Positions 5,849 through 8,258 of a stretch of 8,258 nt of DNA are shown piece after piece. The DNA lies in the NCBI GenBank assembly GCA_012522165.1, contig JAAYKZ010000031.1, forward strand, positions 1 to 8,258. The letters are read 5' to 3'. The stretch is from Clostridiales bacterium. GTDB taxonomy: Bacteria > Bacillota > Clostridia > Caldicoprobacterales > UBA3941. A program made the translations under genes and the position numbers. Under the pieces are notes generated by a model that did no database searches, was not told the DNA's origin, and was given only the letters and a program-made list of their open reading frames with translations. Numbering within the stretch: position 1 is the stretch's first letter; every line of letters starts with the position of its first letter.

Positions 5849-6865
5849 ATGCAAACAGTATGCAAAACATATTTTCCACCAAAATATAAATCAAAACTTG
5901 ATGTAAGGCAGACAGTAGCAGCCATAAAATTTTTAAAGGATTATTTCGAAAGGCAATTAGCTGATGAACTTAATTTAACAAGGGTATCTGCGCCCCTTTT
6001 TGTAAGACCTGAGACTGGGCTTAATGATAATCTAAGTGGAGTCGAAAGACCCGTTTCCTTTGATGTTAAGGCAATTGGCGGTACAGCAGAAATCGTCCAT
6101 TCATTGGCTAAATGGAAAAGGTTTGCCTTAAAGCGTTATGGCTTTTACTTAGGAGAAGGCCTCTATACAGATATGAATGCTATCCGAAGGGATGAAGAGC
6201 TAGACAACCTTCATTCCATCTATGTTGATCAGTGGGATTGGGAAAAAATAATATCCAAAGAAGAACGAAATATGGACACCCTAAAAACCACTGTTAAAAA
6301 GATTTATAAGGTTTTTAAGAAAACTGAAAAATATATATGCGATCTATATCCAAAATTGGAATCTTATTTGCCCGAGGATATTATCTTCATAACTACTCAA
6401 GAACTTGAAGATCTCTATCCTGATTTAACACCAGAGCAAAGGGAAAATGAGATTACCAAAGCCAAAGGCGCAGTATTCCTAATGCAAATTGGTCATACCC
6501 TAAATTCAGGTAAGCCTCATGACCATAGAGCACCTGACTATGACGATTGGAACTTAAACGGAGACATACTCTTTTGGTATCCTGTGCTTAATCAGGTTAT
6601 AGAACTATCCTCTATGGGAATCAGAGTTGATGAAACAAGCCTTAAGGAACAAATCCTTATAGCAGGCTGTCAAGATAGGTTATCCATGGACTACCATCGG
6701 GAACTATTAGAAGGAAAACTGCCCTATACCATAGGAGGAGGTATAGGACAGTCCAGAATGTGTATGTTCTTCCTGGGCAAGGCTCATATAGGTGAAGTCC
6801 AAGCTTCTATTTGGTCTGATGAGATTATTGAGGAGTGTCAAAAGGCAAATATTTTCTTGCTGTAA
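5849..6865 (+). CDS. asnA: Aspartate--ammonia ligase (asparagine synthetase A)
   Basis: Cytoplasmic enzyme that makes asparagine from aspartate, free ammonia and ATP, releasing AMP and pyrophosphate. It is a homodimer built on a class II aminoacyl-tRNA-synthetase-like core. At 338 residues it is full length for AsnA (the E. coli enzyme is about 330). Conserved blocks run in order: LNDNLSGVERPV (58-69), EIVHSLAKWKR (81-91), GEGLYTDMNAIRRDE (102-116), SIYVDQWDWEK (123-133), GAVFLMQIG (207-215), RAPDYDDWNLNGDI (227-240), ELSSMGIRVD (252-261) and the ATP-site TIGGGIGQSR (294-303). These separate it from the glutamine-dependent AsnB family. It has its own promoter, so it does not depend on the damaged gene upstream. 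It converges with ddh, and asnS, which uses its product, lies two genes to the left on the other strand. Confidence 0.97.
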   Translation: MQTVCKTYFPPKYKSKLDVRQTVAAIKFLKDYFERQLADELNLTRVSAPLFVRPETGLNDNLSGVERPVSFDVKAIGGTAEIVHSLAKWKRFALKRYGFYLGEGLYTDMNAIRRDEELDNLHSIYVDQWDWEKIISKEERNMDTLKTTVKKIYKVFKKTEKYICDLYPKLESYLPEDIIFITTQELEDLYPDLTPEQRENEITKAKGAVFLMQIGHTLNSGKPHDHRAPDYDDWNLNGDILFWYPVLNQVIELSSMGIRVDETSLKEQILIAGCQDRLSMDYHRELLEGKLPYTIGGGIGQSRMCMFFLGKAHIGEVQASIWSDEIIEECQKANIFLL

Positions 6866-6879
6866 AAATAAAGCCTTTT
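6840..6879. terminator. Probable bidirectional terminator shared by asnA and ddh
   Basis: AAAAGGC (6840-6846) pairs with GCCTTTT (6873-6879), and inside this TATTTT (6850-6855) pairs with AAAATA (6865-6870) across a small internal loop. The T-runs at both outer ends (TTTTATAG on plus, TTTTGAC on minus) suit termination in both directions. The structure spans the last codons of both convergent genes. The stem is AT-rich, so support is moderate. Confidence 0.45.
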
Positions 6880-7876
6880 ATAGTAATTCTTTTCTTAATT
6901 CCTCTGGAGATTTTATGGATAAATATGCGGGCGGGACATCAAAAACTGTCCTTGCTCCCATTTGCCCTTCCTTGCTCATTCTATATACTGCCCTTGCATA
7001 GGCAGTTAATACGCTGCCAGTAAACTCTGGATTGCTCTCTAAGTTTAATGCAAACTCAACAATTTGATTGTTATTTTCTTCAACACCAGTTACACCACTT
7101 CTAATAACTATTCCTCCATGGGGCATTCCAGAATGCTTTTCTTTCAACTCTTCTTGGCTAATAAAGGTAACCTCAGTTTCATAGTCTGCAAAGTAGTTGG
7201 GCATAGTTTTAATCTGATGCTCTATCTCCCTTTTGTCCGCTCCCTGCTCAGCTACTACATAGCAGTGCCTAAGATGCCTCTCTCTAGTACTTAGCTCTGG
7301 ATTTTCTCCCTTTCTAACTCTACTTAAAGCGTCCTCAATAGGTATAGTATACTGAACTGCGTCTTTAACTCCCGGCACCCTTCTGACTGCATCTGAGTGC
7401 CCCTGGCTTACTCCTTTGCCCCAAAAAGTGTATGTATTTCCTTTAGGTAAAATAGCCTCCTGTATTAAGCGGTTTATAGAAAAAAGGCCTGGGTCCCATC
7501 CAACTGAAATCATGCAAAGGTTTCCACCCTCTCTGGCAGCAGCGTCTATCTTTGCAAAATACTCAGGAATCTTGGCATGAGTATCATAACTATCCACCGT
7601 ATTAAATATTTTTGCTAAATAAGGCCCTTGCTCAGGTAAATCTGTAGCCGAACCACCGCAGAGTATCATTACATCTATTTTATCTCTATAGGACTCTACT
7701 TCTGATATATTTACTGCTTCTATACCAGAAGTTACTAGCTTAATACTATTAGGATCACGCCTAGTAAATACAGCTACTAATTCCATATCAGGATTATAGC
7801 CAATGGCAGCCTCTACACCTTTACCCAAATTACCATAGCCCACAATACCCAATCTTATCTTTTGACTCCTACTCAT
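6878..7876 (-). CDS. ddh: meso-Diaminopimelate dehydrogenase
   Basis: NADPH-dependent cytoplasmic enzyme that aminates L-tetrahydrodipicolinate with free ammonia to meso-diaminopimelate in one step, bypassing the succinylase or acetylase branch of lysine and peptidoglycan synthesis. At 332 residues it is full length. The N-terminal Rossmann motif is GIVGYGNLGKG (10-20). CGGSATDLPEQGPYLAKIFN (73-92) and VDSYDTH (94-100) form the conserved NADPH/substrate cleft, followed by SVGWDPGLFSINR (124-136) and GKGVSQGHSDAVRRVPGVKD (153-172), all characteristic of Ddh. ATG 7874-7876 is chosen because a TAG lies just upstream in frame. AGGAGG (minus, 7879-7884) is only 2 bases from this ATG, which is unusually tight. 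It follows the TraX-like gene by 18 bp and is probably co-transcribed with it, and it converges on asnA. Confidence 0.96.
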   Translation of the reverse strand: MSRSQKIRLGIVGYGNLGKGVEAAIGYNPDMELVAVFTRRDPNSIKLVTSGIEAVNISEVESYRDKIDVMILCGGSATDLPEQGPYLAKIFNTVDSYDTHAKIPEYFAKIDAAAREGGNLCMISVGWDPGLFSINRLIQEAILPKGNTYTFWGKGVSQGHSDAVRRVPGVKDAVQYTIPIEDALSRVRKGENPELSTRERHLRHCYVVAEQGADKREIEHQIKTMPNYFADYETEVTFISQEELKEKHSGMPHGGIVIRSGVTGVEENNNQIVEFALNLESNPEFTGSVLTAYARAVYRMSKEGQMGARTVFDVPPAYLSIKSPEELRKELL

Positions 7877-7878
7877 TT

Positions 7879-7884
7879 CCTCCT
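7879..7884 (-). promoter_or_regulatory. Ribosome binding site of ddh with very short spacing
   Basis: Minus-strand AGGAGG is a perfect core but lies only 2 bases before the ATG at 7876, where 5-9 is usual. An in-frame TAG directly upstream rules out an earlier start. Confidence 0.55.
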
Positions 7885-7894
7885 AACCAACAAG

Positions 7895-8258
7895 CTATTT
7901 TTCCATAAAAAAGACTATAATATAAAGTATCCATATGTGCAAGGGATAAAATGCATAAAATATATATTTAACATCCCTACCTTTTTTACCATTATATATA
8001 AAGAAAAAAGGCAGAGCAAATACCATCATCCACTGATAATTTTCTATAAATAGTCCCTGATAGCTAAAATCACTAATAGTAAATATCAATGATAATACAA
8101 TATAAGAAATAATTAGCATTCTCCTATCATTTCTAAAATAATAAAAGATGAGAATCATAAAGGAGATCAGCAAGGAGCCTTCTGTAAAGGCTGTAATAAA
8201 CAATATGCCTACTATGGTTAGAGTGTTTTGGGTGCTGCTTTTTACTTCCTTGTCATAC
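7895..8258 (-). CDS. TraX family membrane protein, C-terminal part (5' end outside window)
   Basis: C-terminal 121 codons of an integral membrane protein resembling the TraX family (named after the F-plasmid pilin acetylase, but widespread as chromosomal acyltransferase-like proteins in Firmicutes). The frame stays open upstream of the TTG at 8201-8203 to the window edge (codons YDKEVKSSTQNTLTIVGI), so that TTG is internal. There are about four hydrophobic segments: TLTIVGILFITAFTEGSLLI, then a stretch after the charged FRNDRR, WMMVFALPFFFIY, and the final helix. The family signature is the end, YNGKKG followed by KYIFYAFYPLHIWILYIIVF, matching the FYxFYPxHxxxLY pattern of TraX. The stop is TAG. 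No other conjugation gene is visible, so a role in transfer is not supported. It probably heads a transcript with ddh, 18 bp downstream. Confidence 0.75.
   Translation of the reverse strand, partial: YDKEVKSSTQNTLTIVGILFITAFTEGSLLISFMILIFYYFRNDRRMLIISYIVLSLIFTISDFSYQGLFIENYQWMMVFALPFFFIYNGKKGRDVKYIFYAFYPLHIWILYIIVFFMEK

Noticed and set aside
7862..8053. 63-codon plus-strand reading frame over the TraX-like gene
   Set aside because: It is antisense to a recognisable membrane protein end, lacks a ribosome binding site, and its composition reflects AT-rich antisense DNA.

Overview
The window is AT-rich DNA with strong AGGAGG-type ribosome binding sites, short intergenic gaps and a gene set (AsnA-type asparagine synthetase, meso-diaminopimelate dehydrogenase, DsrE-like sulfur protein, AEC transporter) that fits an anaerobic low-GC Firmicute. 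A member of the Clostridia is likely, perhaps of the Peptostreptococcales/Tissierellales type. This is inferred from gene content and composition; there is no rRNA or other phylogenetic marker to fix the lineage.

Layout, left to right. (1) 1-1481, plus strand: the 3' part of a class V aminotransferase/cysteine-desulfurase-like gene, then a small DsrE/DsrF/DrsH-like protein. Together they look like a sulfur-handling unit. (2) 1474-2382, minus strand: an AEC-family membrane transporter whose stop codon overlaps that of the DsrE-like gene by 8 bp. An apparent intrinsic terminator for the plus-strand unit lies inside the transporter coding sequence. (3) 2383-2578: a spacer holding a perfect 34-bp palindrome. 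(4) 2579-3970, minus strand: asparaginyl-tRNA synthetase, asnS. (5) 3971-4350: the only long non-coding stretch, a divergent intergenic region with nested inverted repeats and a good plus-strand promoter. (6) 4351-5763, plus strand: an RsmF-like 16S rRNA m5C methyltransferase interrupted by one in-frame amber codon at codon 190. (7) 5849-6865, plus strand: asnA, ammonia-dependent asparagine synthetase, with its own extended -10 promoter. (8) 6878-7876, minus strand: ddh, convergent with asnA across a 12-bp gap and a probable shared terminator. (9) 7895-8258, minus strand: the C-terminal part of a TraX-family membrane protein running off the right edge, probably co-transcribed with ddh.

How the genes relate: asnA makes asparagine and asnS charges it onto tRNA, with the damaged methyltransferase between them, so the middle of the window is translation and asparagine metabolism. 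AsnA and Ddh both assimilate free ammonia, which would suit an amino-acid-fermenting or ammonia-rich lifestyle (inference). I see no phage, insertion sequence, CRISPR array, tRNA or rRNA. I do not see a clear new multi-gene system. The best leads are the amber-interrupted rRNA methyltransferase, the structured asnS/rsmF intergenic region, the 34-bp palindrome, the terminator embedded in an opposing gene, and the sulfur gene pair with an extra translation signal between its genes.
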